From contig NZ_NOYD01000018.1 in NCBI RefSeq assembly GCF_002258315.1, positions 186,001 through 250,000 on the forward strand: DNA of 64,000 nucleotides, read 5' to 3'. Of the stretch, positions 33,190 to 40,869 are shown one piece after another (positions within the stretch are counted from its first letter, which is position 1; every line of letters begins with the position of its first letter). The position numbers were made by a program, and so were the translations under genes. The notes under the pieces were generated by a model. That model was not told where the DNA came from and searched no databases. It worked only from the letters and a program-made list of their open reading frames with translations. This DNA is from Rhodococcus sp. 06-462-5 (GTDB lineage Bacteria; Actinomycetota; Actinomycetes; Mycobacteriales; Mycobacteriaceae).

Positions 33190-33983
33190 CGCAGGGTCGG
33201 CACTGGGGGTGCCGAGGGATGCCCCGTTGCTGGCCTCGATTTTGGGATGCTAAATATTTGCTACGAAATTCGAAGCATGTGAGTTGGTACTCGGGTGCCA
33301 ACTACTCTGGTGGCTACGATGGGCGAGGGCGGCTACTGATAATGCAGGCTACAGGCAATGCAATGAGGGTTCCCTGATGCGTGTCTCTTGCTCTGCCGAA
33401 GGATATTCGAGTGCAGATGCACCGGGTGTGAGACTCGAGCCCTCGGGGGTGAGCTCCTCCGCACCCGGTGCAGCCGACGCCGTCTGCGTGGTCGACGCCA
33501 GCGTGAATAATGATAGCTGAAAAATAGCTGTATCGAAATTCGATGGGAGTGGTCGTCGCCGTCGCCGTAGCCGTCGTCGTGCAGGGAGGGCTGGTCGTAC
33601 TCGGAGGTCGTCTGGCAGCAGGGAAGGGGCGCCGCGGGTGGTGTGATCCATCCGATCGAGAAGTCGGACCTGACCCCTGTGAATCTGCCGTACAAATGAA
33701 AGGACCGACACCGTGACCGTGCCGATATGCCCAGCCGCCCGCTTCGCGGCTAGACCTCCCCGCTCGTCATCGAAGCGATTGCATAGGTCCGCTCGGTCCT
33801 AGGCGGTCCCGCTGGGCGGGTCGGGGTGTATGGACTGCGTAAGACTGTGCACTCGGGTTGTCTTCCAGGCTGATCGTGGGTGTTTCGTGGCTCGCCAGCG
33901 GTGGTCCGGGCGTCGGAGGGCGCTCCAAGTTGGTGCGTGTTCGGGAGGATTTACTATCGTCCCCCGGACTTTCGGAGCAGGTC
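33190..33983. other. Gene-poor region before repeat copy B
   Basis: About 800 bases. One 57-codon ORF (33543-33716, MGVVVAVAVAVVVQGGLVV at the start) would give a membrane peptide but lacks a ribosome site. Longer frames on either strand look like shadows. A short AGCCGC/GCGGCT hairpin lies near 33730. Nothing else is supported. Confidence 0.35.
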
Positions 33984-34156
33984 TCGGTGTCACGAGCGTG
34001 TCACATGCCGGTACTGACGCCGGTGGATTCGGATGGTCCCGCCTGGACGATCGACGCAGGTCAGAGCCTCTGTGGTGGTTCCATGTGGACGTATCTGGTT
34101 GTCTCGCAACATACTTGTAAGCGAGCGGTCAACGGTTCAATCCCGTTAGGAGGCTC
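33984..34156 (+). repeat. 173-bp direct repeat, copy B
   Basis: Gapless match to 22916-23088 (14 mismatches by hand count, all in the first 103 bases). The repeat covers about 80 bases 5' of the tRNA-like part as well, so it is more than a duplicated tRNA end. Confidence 0.85.
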
Positions 34157-34158
34157 CA
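34066..34158 (+). tRNA. tRNA-Thr(UGU)-like gene or pseudo-tRNA
   Basis: Acceptor strands GCCTCTG and AGGAGGC pair at six of seven positions (one G-U, one mismatch) and are followed by T and an encoded CCA. The T arm AACGG-TTCAATC-CCGTT is perfect. CTCGC/GCGAG could form the anticodon stem with anticodon TGT at 34116-34118, but the loop is 13 rather than 7 bases. The D arm cannot be drawn in standard form. A terminator follows at once, so this copy may be transcribed. Length 93 is too long for a normal tRNA-Thr. Confidence 0.45.
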
Positions 34159-34161
34159 CTG

Positions 34162-34194
34162 CTCCGATCCCGCTGCTGGGGTCGGAGTTTTTCT
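34162..34194 (+). terminator. Rho-independent terminator after the tRNA-like gene
   Basis: CTCCGATCCC and GGGGTCGGAG form a 10-bp stem (one G-U) with a six-base loop followed by TTTTT. It begins four bases after the encoded CCA. Confidence 0.75.
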
Positions 34195-34319
34195 TGTCTG
34201 TGCGGGCCGGTGTGGAGGGTTCGCGCGCAAGTACGCCCCTCGTGGGAATTCACGGAGCCTGCAGGCGGTGCGGATTCCGACGAGGTGCGTGGATGGCCGG
34301 CAACGCCTGCCGGTTTCGG

Positions 34320-35300
34320 TCAGGGCGTACGCGTGGTTGCCAGTCGATGCTGAACGATGGCGACGACAGCCACGATCGCAACTCCGACGGCGAACAATCC
34401 CAAGGCAGCGGGCCATTCGTTGCCGACGGCCAGCAGCTCTCTGTTCTCGCCCTGCCACGGCCACAGTGCACGCAACGAACCCAACAGCAGGCCGGCAGCG
34501 GCGACCATCGCCAGATCGTGGTAGTTCGCCAGCAACCACTCGAGCACCCGAACGAAGCTGACCAACCCCACCAGAGCGCCCAGAGCGAACACGGCCAGGT
34601 AGGTCAGGTTCCGCTCGTCGACGGCCGTGAGCGTCGGCGCATACAGGCCGATGACCAGCAGAAAGAACGACCCCGATACTCCTGGCAACACGAGCGCACA
34701 TATTGCGATCGTCGCGGCGAAGAACACCAGAATCAACGACGGATTCGACGCCTCGACCCCGGGTAGCGACGTGAGAACGACGACCCCGACAGCGAGAACG
34801 ACGAACAGAACCACGGCGGACAGTCGGGACCGGGTGGTGGGGAAAGCTCCACGACTGATCTCCATGAACGGGATCGCCACAGACATCGCGATCATGCCCA
34901 TGAACAGTGCCTTGGAGTAGACGGGCTGATCCGTGACGAAATCCGCCATGATCCCCGCCACCGAGAACACCATCAACAGCATGCCGACGCCGACCGTGAC
35001 GAGCAGCCACCAATCGACCTGACGGATCTCGGCGCGCACGTCGGACCGTGTCAGCACGGCCTTGGGGATGTCCGTCAGATGCTTCGCCGACGCGATGGCC
35101 CTGGTGTAGATGCCGGTGACGAGGGCGACCGTGCCGCCGGAGACCCCGGGAACCGTTTCCGCCAGACCGATCAGGCCGCCGCGAACGACGTTGGTCGCCA
35201 ATTCCGTCGCCGGCGGCCGCCCCCTGACAACCTCATCGAGTCCGGGTCGATCCTGCTCCTTGTCACCATGGTCGGAGGGCGTCTGCCGGTTCGTCGTCAT
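34320..35300 (-). CDS. DUF368 membrane protein, polyprenyl-phosphate transporter (PopT-like)
   Basis: A 326-residue integral membrane protein with eight or so helices. Two internal-repeat signatures, ETVPGVSGGTVAL (about 48-60) and LVLPGVSGSFFLL (about 206-218), define DUF368. Family members flip undecaprenyl phosphate back across the membrane to recycle the carrier for peptidoglycan and other wall polymers. In a mycolic-acid bacterium the substrate would be decaprenyl phosphate. ATG 35300 gives a charged cytoplasmic N terminus of about 35 residues. Monocistronic; 270 bases separate it from the next gene. Confidence 0.8.
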   Translation of the reverse strand: MTTNRQTPSDHGDKEQDRPGLDEVVRGRPPATELATNVVRGGLIGLAETVPGVSGGTVALVTGIYTRAIASAKHLTDIPKAVLTRSDVRAEIRQVDWWLLVTVGVGMLLMVFSVAGIMADFVTDQPVYSKALFMGMIAMSVAIPFMEISRGAFPTTRSRLSAVVLFVVLAVGVVVLTSLPGVEASNPSLILVFFAATIAICALVLPGVSGSFFLLVIGLYAPTLTAVDERNLTYLAVFALGALVGLVSFVRVLEWLLANYHDLAMVAAAGLLLGSLRALWPWQGENRELLAVGNEWPAALGLFAVGVAIVAVVAIVQHRLATTRTP

Positions 35301-35573
35301 GCCCGAATCGTCCCAAACGCCGCAATGCCGCTCGACACCGGCTCGACAAGCTCGGGTGTGATCGCACCCGCGAGCGAGCGTTCGACGGTTCGATCCGCCC
35401 TACCCTTACCGCCGCCACGAATCAGCTCCCCGTTCTTGTGAACCCGACGCCGATCGGAGTCGGGTATCCGAAACGGAGGAGCCGATCCGAGGTGGTCGGT
35501 CACAGAGACGGCCTCCGCGAACATCGGCGTGGATCCGAGTCCGCAGCGGAAGATCAGCGCGTGCCTGAACCGG

Positions 35574-36488
35574 TCACGTCCAGGCCAGTCGAGAGCGGTT
35601 GTCCCAGTACCTCTCTGGCGATTCTGCAAGTCCCGGATCGCTCGCTGCGATCAGTTCGCGGTCGATCGAGAGAGCTGCGACGTTCTGCTCGAGTTGCGCC
35701 GCGGTGGCCGCGCCGGAGAGCACGACATCGGCCCAGGGTTGGGCGAGTGCACTTGCCAGCGCCAGTGCGTCGCGGCCGATTCCGGCGGTGTCCGCGACGC
35801 GGGCGAGTGCAGACTCTTCGGCCACGAGTCGGCCGTTGGCCATGGCCTCTTTGACGACGACGAACCAGCCGGCTTCGTGTGCGCGTGCCAGGGCCGGGCC
35901 GACCGACGGCTCGAGGGGGTTCCACGTCGACTGCACCGAGCTGAACACCCCGATCTCCAGTGCAGCAGCCGCCACGTCGGCTTGATGTGGCCCGCTCGTG
36001 CTGATGCCGATTCGGGTACCACCCTCGGCTATGGCACGTAGGTCGTCGAGCAGGGCAGTATCACTCAGGGCCGGACTGTCCGGGGTGACGCTGTGGACCA
36101 GGTAGTGGTCCGGTGCACCGCCGAGGTCGCGCAGAGTCTGCGGCCACTGCTCGGCCAAACGGGCAACCGAGTGCTCCTTAACCTCGTGCACCTCGGCACC
36201 CCGCTGGAAATCGGCGACGTACGCGTATCCCCACTTGGAGCCGATCACCAGCTCGTCTCGCCGAGAAGGGTGTCGCGACAACCAGCTGCCGAGGAAGCGC
36301 TCGGCAAAGCCGTAGGAGCGCGCGACGTCGAAGTGTCTGATTCCGCTGTCCCATGCGGCGTCGAGTACTGCGTGGCACAGCTGCTCGAGGGCTGCCGGAT
36401 CGAATCGCCCGTCGACGGCGTCGGAGTGCCCGACTGTCAGGTACTCGGGGCGTCCGAGTGCGGCAAGGCCGAGACCGAGTTGCGTCAT
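35574..36488 (-). CDS. Aldo/keto reductase
   Basis: A 304-residue AKR-fold protein. Catalytic residues can be placed: Asp and Tyr in HFDVARSYGFAE (about 50-61), Lys in IGSKWGY, His in HYLVHSV. The later cofactor-binding segment (LSGAATAAQLEQNVAAL) is also present. Such enzymes reduce aldehydes or ketones with NADPH; substrate unknown. ATG 36488 (MTQLGLGLAALG) is preferred over a codon 12 residues upstream because the beta hairpin typical of AKRs begins there. It is divergent from cyanase. Confidence 0.8.
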   Translation of the reverse strand: MTQLGLGLAALGRPEYLTVGHSDAVDGRFDPAALEQLCHAVLDAAWDSGIRHFDVARSYGFAERFLGSWLSRHPSRRDELVIGSKWGYAYVADFQRGAEVHEVKEHSVARLAEQWPQTLRDLGGAPDHYLVHSVTPDSPALSDTALLDDLRAIAEGGTRIGISTSGPHQADVAAAALEIGVFSSVQSTWNPLEPSVGPALARAHEAGWFVVVKEAMANGRLVAEESALARVADTAGIGRDALALASALAQPWADVVLSGAATAAQLEQNVAALSIDRELIAASDPGLAESPERYWDNRSRLAWT

Positions 36489-36657
36489 GTCGTCAGTACT
36501 TTCGTTGTGCCGTGGCGGAAACAACCACCATATCTGCGACCGGACCGTGCTCGCGAGATCGATACCAGATGTTGCGAGACAGGATCATCGAGCTGAGACT
36601 GGGAAGTCGAGGTCCAATCGGATTGCGCTTGTAGCACGCGGACAAAGGAGAAAGCTG

Positions 36658-37107
36658 TTGACCGATTTTGCAGGTAAGCCCTTGATCAGCGAGATTAGAC
36701 TTGCACGAGCTCGAGCCGGATTGAGTTGGGCCGCTTTGGCCGAGACCATCGACATGCCGGTGGCATGGACGGTGTCGGCACTCTACGGACAGCATCCTCT
36801 CAGTCACGCCCAGGCCGAACTGCTCGCCGAAAAACTGGGCATGCCCGACGGTTCGTTGTTCGAGCTGACCCTGGCTCCCTATCGCGGGTCACTGGACATC
36901 TCCTCGGACCCCACGGTCTACCGGTTTCACGAGGCGCTGCAGGTGTACGGCCCTGCGCTCAAAGAACTGATCGCCGAGGAATTCGGCGACGGCATCATGA
37001 GCGCCATCAACTTCACGATGAACATCGAACGACGCCCGCACGACGACGGAGATCGGGTCGTGGTGACGTTCGACGGGAAGTTCCTCGACTATCGATGGAC
37101 CGAGTAG
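36658..37107 (+). CDS. cynS: Cyanate hydratase (cyanase)
   Basis: A 149-residue protein, normal cyanase size. Residues 1-75 form the helical POU-like N-terminal domain. The catalytic triad of the decameric enzyme is present: Arg89 and Glu92 in YRFHEAL and Ser115 in GDGIMSAINF. It turns cyanate plus bicarbonate into CO2 and carbamate, which decays to ammonia. The start is an uncommon TTG at 36658, chosen because AAAGGAG lies 8 bases upstream and no ATG fits the family N terminus. No cynT or cynA is adjacent. Confidence 0.9.
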   Translation: MTDFAGKPLISEIRLARARAGLSWAALAETIDMPVAWTVSALYGQHPLSHAQAELLAEKLGMPDGSLFELTLAPYRGSLDISSDPTVYRFHEALQVYGPALKELIAEEFGDGIMSAINFTMNIERRPHDDGDRVVVTFDGKFLDYRWTE

Positions 37108-37121
37108 GCCGAAATCGACAG

Positions 37122-38465
37122 TCAGGGGGCCGATTCGGAAGATGGGCCGACCAGTGCGCGTCGCATCCATCCGTACACCCTCTCGTCGTTGAGCAAGGTG
37201 AAGTGATGTGCGCTCTTGATCGCCAGCCCGTCGTCCGGGCGAAGTCCTATGTCGCGCAGTTTGTTCCGTCCGCCGGCACTGTCGGTGCGAACCAGGCCGT
37301 CGCCCACGAAAATTCCGATTGGGTGTCGCGGGTTTCCTGTGATGACGGCGGACGCGTGATGATGCCGCACCCCGTCCGGAACCGAGATGTCCGCGGCTAC
37401 TCCGACGTCGAATCCGTCGGCGTAGCTCGCATGTCCCTCGTCTGCGGTGATCGATCCGTGAATCAGGTCGCGGACTCCGGCGCTTCGACGCGCCAACAGG
37501 TTCGCGAACGGACGGGTCTCGGGCGCGAGTGCCAGCGCTGCCGTGGCGACGTGAACGCCGCGCGCAAGCGGCGCACCCAGATGTGGTGTCCCCAGGGTGA
37601 ATACGTCCGTCAACAGCTCCACCCATCGGCGGCCGTTCTCCGCAGCGTGGTGTGCGGCGCTGCGCGAGACCAGCCCGCCCATGGAATGACCGACCAGGGT
37701 GATGCGGTGAACCCGTACTGGCCAGGCCGGCACGAGCTGTTCCAGCAGGTCCGACAGGTCGGCACCGTTGGTGGCAATTCGACGGCCGGTGTTGTAGCGC
37801 AGAAAGATCGAGGTTGTTCCGGCTTCGGAGTCCAGGCGCTCCCCGTACGTGGGTCGCCCACCGAGCCGCCATGCCGATTCGGTCTCGACGAGCCCGTGCA
37901 GGAACACCACGAGATGCGCTCCCGCGTCGGGAAACGCCGTGGCCAGAGCGCGGTACTTCGGAACTACCGGGCGTCCGTCGACACGTATCGACATCGGGTA
38001 GGCGAGGACTCGGGAACTGCGCTCCATGTCGTCACCGATGAGACCGTGCAGGACAGCGATGGTCTGAGCGCCGCGGGTGGTGTGCGACGGTGACGGCCGC
38101 GCATCGTCCTCGGTGATCTCGTCGCCGGTCATTTCGGAACTGCCGGTCAGCGCACCGACTGTCTTGGCTGCGCCGGAGCAGGCGGCGACGATGCTCGCGT
38201 AGGTGCCGGCGGCGATCGCGTCGTGCATCAGCTGTGTCGGCAAGACAGCCGGCCCTACGCCGAGTTTCACGGCGGCAAATGTGCGTCGTGCAATAGCCGA
38301 GTGAACTGCGCGAACACCACCGGCGGCCGACGCCAACTCGCGAAGCGTGATTTCTGCGAGTTCACCCAACTCCTGTGTGCGCTGAGTTTTCTTCCCCACT
38401 CGATTCAGTGTACGTGTGTCCACTGGATCCGTCAGGGCTGCGATGACTGCGGTTTCCCACGTCAC
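37122..38465 (-). CDS. Alpha/beta hydrolase (lipase/esterase-like), end of stress operon
   Basis: A 447-residue protein. The first 150 residues are helical and of unknown role. The C-terminal alpha/beta-hydrolase core has HGLVETES (oxyanion), nucleophile elbow GHSMGG, LGTPHLG, and a late His in SAHHFTLL. It resembles actinobacterial lipase or PGAP1-like esterases. The GTG start overlaps the stop of the cNMP/thioredoxin-reductase gene (GTGA), which supports both the start and membership of the chaperone operon. No signal peptide. Substrate unknown. Confidence 0.7.
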   Translation of the reverse strand: MTWETAVIAALTDPVDTRTLNRVGKKTQRTQELGELAEITLRELASAAGGVRAVHSAIARRTFAAVKLGVGPAVLPTQLMHDAIAAGTYASIVAACSGAAKTVGALTGSSEMTGDEITEDDARPSPSHTTRGAQTIAVLHGLIGDDMERSSRVLAYPMSIRVDGRPVVPKYRALATAFPDAGAHLVVFLHGLVETESAWRLGGRPTYGERLDSEAGTTSIFLRYNTGRRIATNGADLSDLLEQLVPAWPVRVHRITLVGHSMGGLVSRSAAHHAAENGRRWVELLTDVFTLGTPHLGAPLARGVHVATAALALAPETRPFANLLARRSAGVRDLIHGSITADEGHASYADGFDVGVAADISVPDGVRHHHASAVITGNPRHPIGIFVGDGLVRTDSAGGRNKLRDIGLRPDDGLAIKSAHHFTLLNDERVYGWMRRALVGPSSESAP

Positions 38466-40162
38466 CGTCGCTCGAAATACTCGTGGACCTGGCGTACCGA
38501 CATCGCTCCTTCACCGACTGCGGATGCGACTCGCTTCACCGAGCCGCTGCGGACGTCGCCCGCCGCGAACAGGCCGGGTCGGCTCGTTTCGAGCGTCCCG
38601 CACAGCGCTGCTCCGATCTGCAGGGCGCCGTCTCCGCGAGCGAGAGCTGCGTCCGTACCGGTGACGACGAACCCGTGTTCGTCGAGTGCGATGGCGTCGG
38701 CAAGCCACCCCGTGTAAGGCGTCGCTCCGATGAACACGAACAGGGCGTGCGCCCTGATCGTGTCCTGTTCGCCCGTGCGGTTGTTCTCGACCACGACTTC
38801 GTCGAGGTATTTCTTGCCGCGGACCGCGCGAACCTCGGTGTGGCGATGCACGGTCACATGCGGGTGGTGTTCGATCTGGTCGACCAGGTAACGGGACATG
38901 CTCTTTCCGAGATCGTCATTGCGGATGAGCAAGTGGACGTCCGAAACATGTTCGGCGAGAAACACTGTCGCCTGGCCTGCGGAGTTGCCGCCGCCGACGA
39001 TGGCCACCGGGTAGGTCCCGCACATGCGGGCTTCCTGATGAGTGGCGGCGTAGTACACACTCGTGCCTTCCAGTTCCGCGATACCGGGAACGGTCAACTT
39101 GCGGTACCGCGCGCCGGTGGCGAGCACGATGGACCGGCCGCGAACCGTGCCGCCGTCAGAGAGCCGGAGCACGTGGTATCCGGCTTCGGACGTCAATCCG
39201 GTCACCTCTGCCGAGACCAGGATGCGGGCACCGAACTTGTCGGCCTGGATCACGGCCCGCTCGGCCAATTCGGAGCCGGAGATTCCGGCCGGGAATCCCA
39301 GATAGTTCTCGATTCGGGAGGAGGTGCTGGCCTGTCCCCCTGCGGCGATCGTCTCCAGTGTCACCGTGTTCAACCCGTCCGAGGCTCCGTATACGGATGC
39401 GGCCAGTCCGGCCGGTCCTGCACCCACGACGACCAGATCGAACACGTCCTGGGCCGCGTTCGGCACGGAAAGTCCGACGATGCGTGCGAGCTCTGTGTTC
39501 GTCGGATTGCGCAGTACCTTCTCGCCGTGCCAGATGACGACGGGAACGTCTTCGGGGGCGATGTCCAGGCTGCGCAACAGCTGCTCCGCCCGCTCGTCCC
39601 GCTCGAGATCGATCCATCTGTGGGGCAATCGATTTCGCATTGCGAACTCTCGAAGCCGCAACGTGTCCGGTGAATAGCAGGACCCGATGATCCGGAACCC
39701 CGAGCCGAGCCCGATCAGCAGGTGCCGACGCAGGAGGTAGGCCCGCAGGATCAGATCGCTCAGCACTGGATCGTGGGCAACCAGTTCGCGCACCCGCTCG
39801 GCGGGAGTGACGAGCAGCTCGCCGTCTTCGATCGCTTCGGCGGTGTAGAACGCCACCTGGCCTTCGAGCAGTCCGAGCTCGCCCAAGAAGCGGCCGGGTC
39901 CGTGCACGCGCAGTATCCGACGTTCACCGTCCCGGTCACCCTCGTCGAGAACGGCGACCTTGCCGGACAGAACGACGAAGAAGTCGTTGCTGGGCGCACC
40001 CTCGCGTATCAGCACCTCTCCGGTACGAACCGATCGACGCGTGCCACCGACCTCGAGCACTGCGACCTGATCGTCCGTCAGCCGCGGGAACGCGCCGTGC
40101 TCGTCCGTGGTCTCGTCGACGACCGCTGGTCCGGCGTCCTCAGACGAAATTTCGGTCGACAT
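38462..40162 (-). CDS. Cyclic-nucleotide-binding domain fused to thioredoxin-reductase-like flavoprotein
   Basis: A 566-residue fusion. Residues about 25-135: cNMP-binding fold (VRTGEVLIREG, GPGRFLGELGLL). About 155-235: a glutaredoxin-like domain with one Cys (IGSCYSPDTLRLREF). From 240: FAD/NAD domain with VVGAGPAGLAASVYGASDG, IENYLGFPAGISG and VGGGNSAGQA. The usual CxxC of thioredoxin reductase is replaced by YAAT in VYYAATHQEARMC, so it cannot reduce thioredoxin in the standard way. ATG 40162 has GGAGG 7 bases upstream. It overlaps the zinc-finger gene by 23 bases. Possibly a ligand- or redox-sensing partner of the chaperones. Confidence 0.8.
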   Translation of the reverse strand: MSTEISSEDAGPAVVDETTDEHGAFPRLTDDQVAVLEVGGTRRSVRTGEVLIREGAPSNDFFVVLSGKVAVLDEGDRDGERRILRVHGPGRFLGELGLLEGQVAFYTAEAIEDGELLVTPAERVRELVAHDPVLSDLILRAYLLRRHLLIGLGSGFRIIGSCYSPDTLRLREFAMRNRLPHRWIDLERDERAEQLLRSLDIAPEDVPVVIWHGEKVLRNPTNTELARIVGLSVPNAAQDVFDLVVVGAGPAGLAASVYGASDGLNTVTLETIAAGGQASTSSRIENYLGFPAGISGSELAERAVIQADKFGARILVSAEVTGLTSEAGYHVLRLSDGGTVRGRSIVLATGARYRKLTVPGIAELEGTSVYYAATHQEARMCGTYPVAIVGGGNSAGQATVFLAEHVSDVHLLIRNDDLGKSMSRYLVDQIEHHPHVTVHRHTEVRAVRGKKYLDEVVVENNRTGEQDTIRAHALFVFIGATPYTGWLADAIALDEHGFVVTGTDAALARGDGALQIGAALCGTLETSRPGLFAAGDVRSGSVKRVASAVGEGAMSVRQVHEYFERR

Positions 40163-40406
40163 AACACCACCTCCAATCTTCTCCGGGTTCCATCGACCGA
40201 ACGATCGGATGGCCGACGACATGTGCGTGCGCGCTCGCGTGTTTTCCCGGCGAGGAGTCGCAACACCCGACGTGTCCGCACGTCAGACACAGCCTCAGGT
40301 GCACCCACGGGGTGCCGAGACGGAGGCATTCTTCGCAGCCCTGCGGGGTTCTGGGCACCACGGACCGGATTGCGTTCACGTGCGGGTCCACATGCACGAA
40401 CGTCAT
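40140..40406 (-). CDS. UBP-type zinc finger protein
   Basis: An 88-residue protein made of one ZnF_UBP domain: Cys pairs in GCEECL and LCLTCGHVGCCD, then His residues in KHASAHAHVVGHP and a final W-C-Y strand. In eukaryotes this fold binds ubiquitin C-termini; bacterial versions have no known ubiquitin and sit beside redox genes. Start ATG 40406 shares four bases with the thioredoxin stop (ATGA). It is probably a small zinc/redox adaptor in the operon. Confidence 0.8.
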   Translation of the reverse strand: MTFVHVDPHVNAIRSVVPRTPQGCEECLRLGTPWVHLRLCLTCGHVGCCDSSPGKHASAHAHVVGHPIVRSMEPGEDWRWCYVDRNFV

Positions 40407-40855
40407 GATGTCGCCTCCTTGTCTGCATTCTTCGACAGCGCTCGATCGAGCCATGCGCGTAGCTGGGGTACCGGGGCTGCACCGGCCTGCCGAGCGAGGA
40501 CCTCACCTCGATCCATCACCAGCAGGGTCGGCACGGCGCGGACGGTGAATCGTTCGGACGTCAGGGGCGCGGCATCCACGTCGACCTTGACCAGCTTGAT
40601 CCGCCCTGCTCGTTCTCCGGCGAGCTGTTCGAGCGCCGGGCTGACCATGCGGCACGGTCCGCACCAGGTCGCCCAGAGATCGACGAGTACGGGCACCGAC
40701 GATTGTTCGGCGACCGCTGCGAAGTCCTCGTCCCGTGCTGCGGCGATCCACGGCAGCGGCTCGTGGCAGTTCCCGCACCGGGGTGTCCCGTCCGCTGCGG
40801 CAGGCACCCTGTTGACCTTGCCGCAGTGCGCGCACTTCACCTTCTCCGATTCCAT
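40403..40855 (-). CDS. Thioredoxin with N-terminal zinc ribbon (thioredoxin-2/TrxC type)
   Basis: A 150-residue protein. Residues 1-35 hold two CxxC pairs (KCAHCGK, RCGNCHE) forming a zinc ribbon. The thioredoxin domain follows with active site WATWCGPC near residue 64 and cis-Pro in RAVPTLLV. TrxC proteins are oxidative-stress thioredoxins. It lies 14 bases after clpB and before the zinc-finger gene with overlapping codons, linking disulfide repair to the disaggregation machinery. Confidence 0.9.
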   Translation of the reverse strand: MESEKVKCAHCGKVNRVPAAADGTPRCGNCHEPLPWIAAARDEDFAAVAEQSSVPVLVDLWATWCGPCRMVSPALEQLAGERAGRIKLVKVDVDAAPLTSERFTVRAVPTLLVMDRGEVLARQAGAAPVPQLRAWLDRALSKNADKEATS

Positions 40856-40869
40856 GGCGACATCTCCTC

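Noticed and set aside
33349-33711. 120-codon minus-strand ORF with an AAPGAEELTPEG stretch
   Set aside because: Looked like a secreted protein in part, but the start is Arg-rich, no ribosome site is seen, and other frames are equally open.
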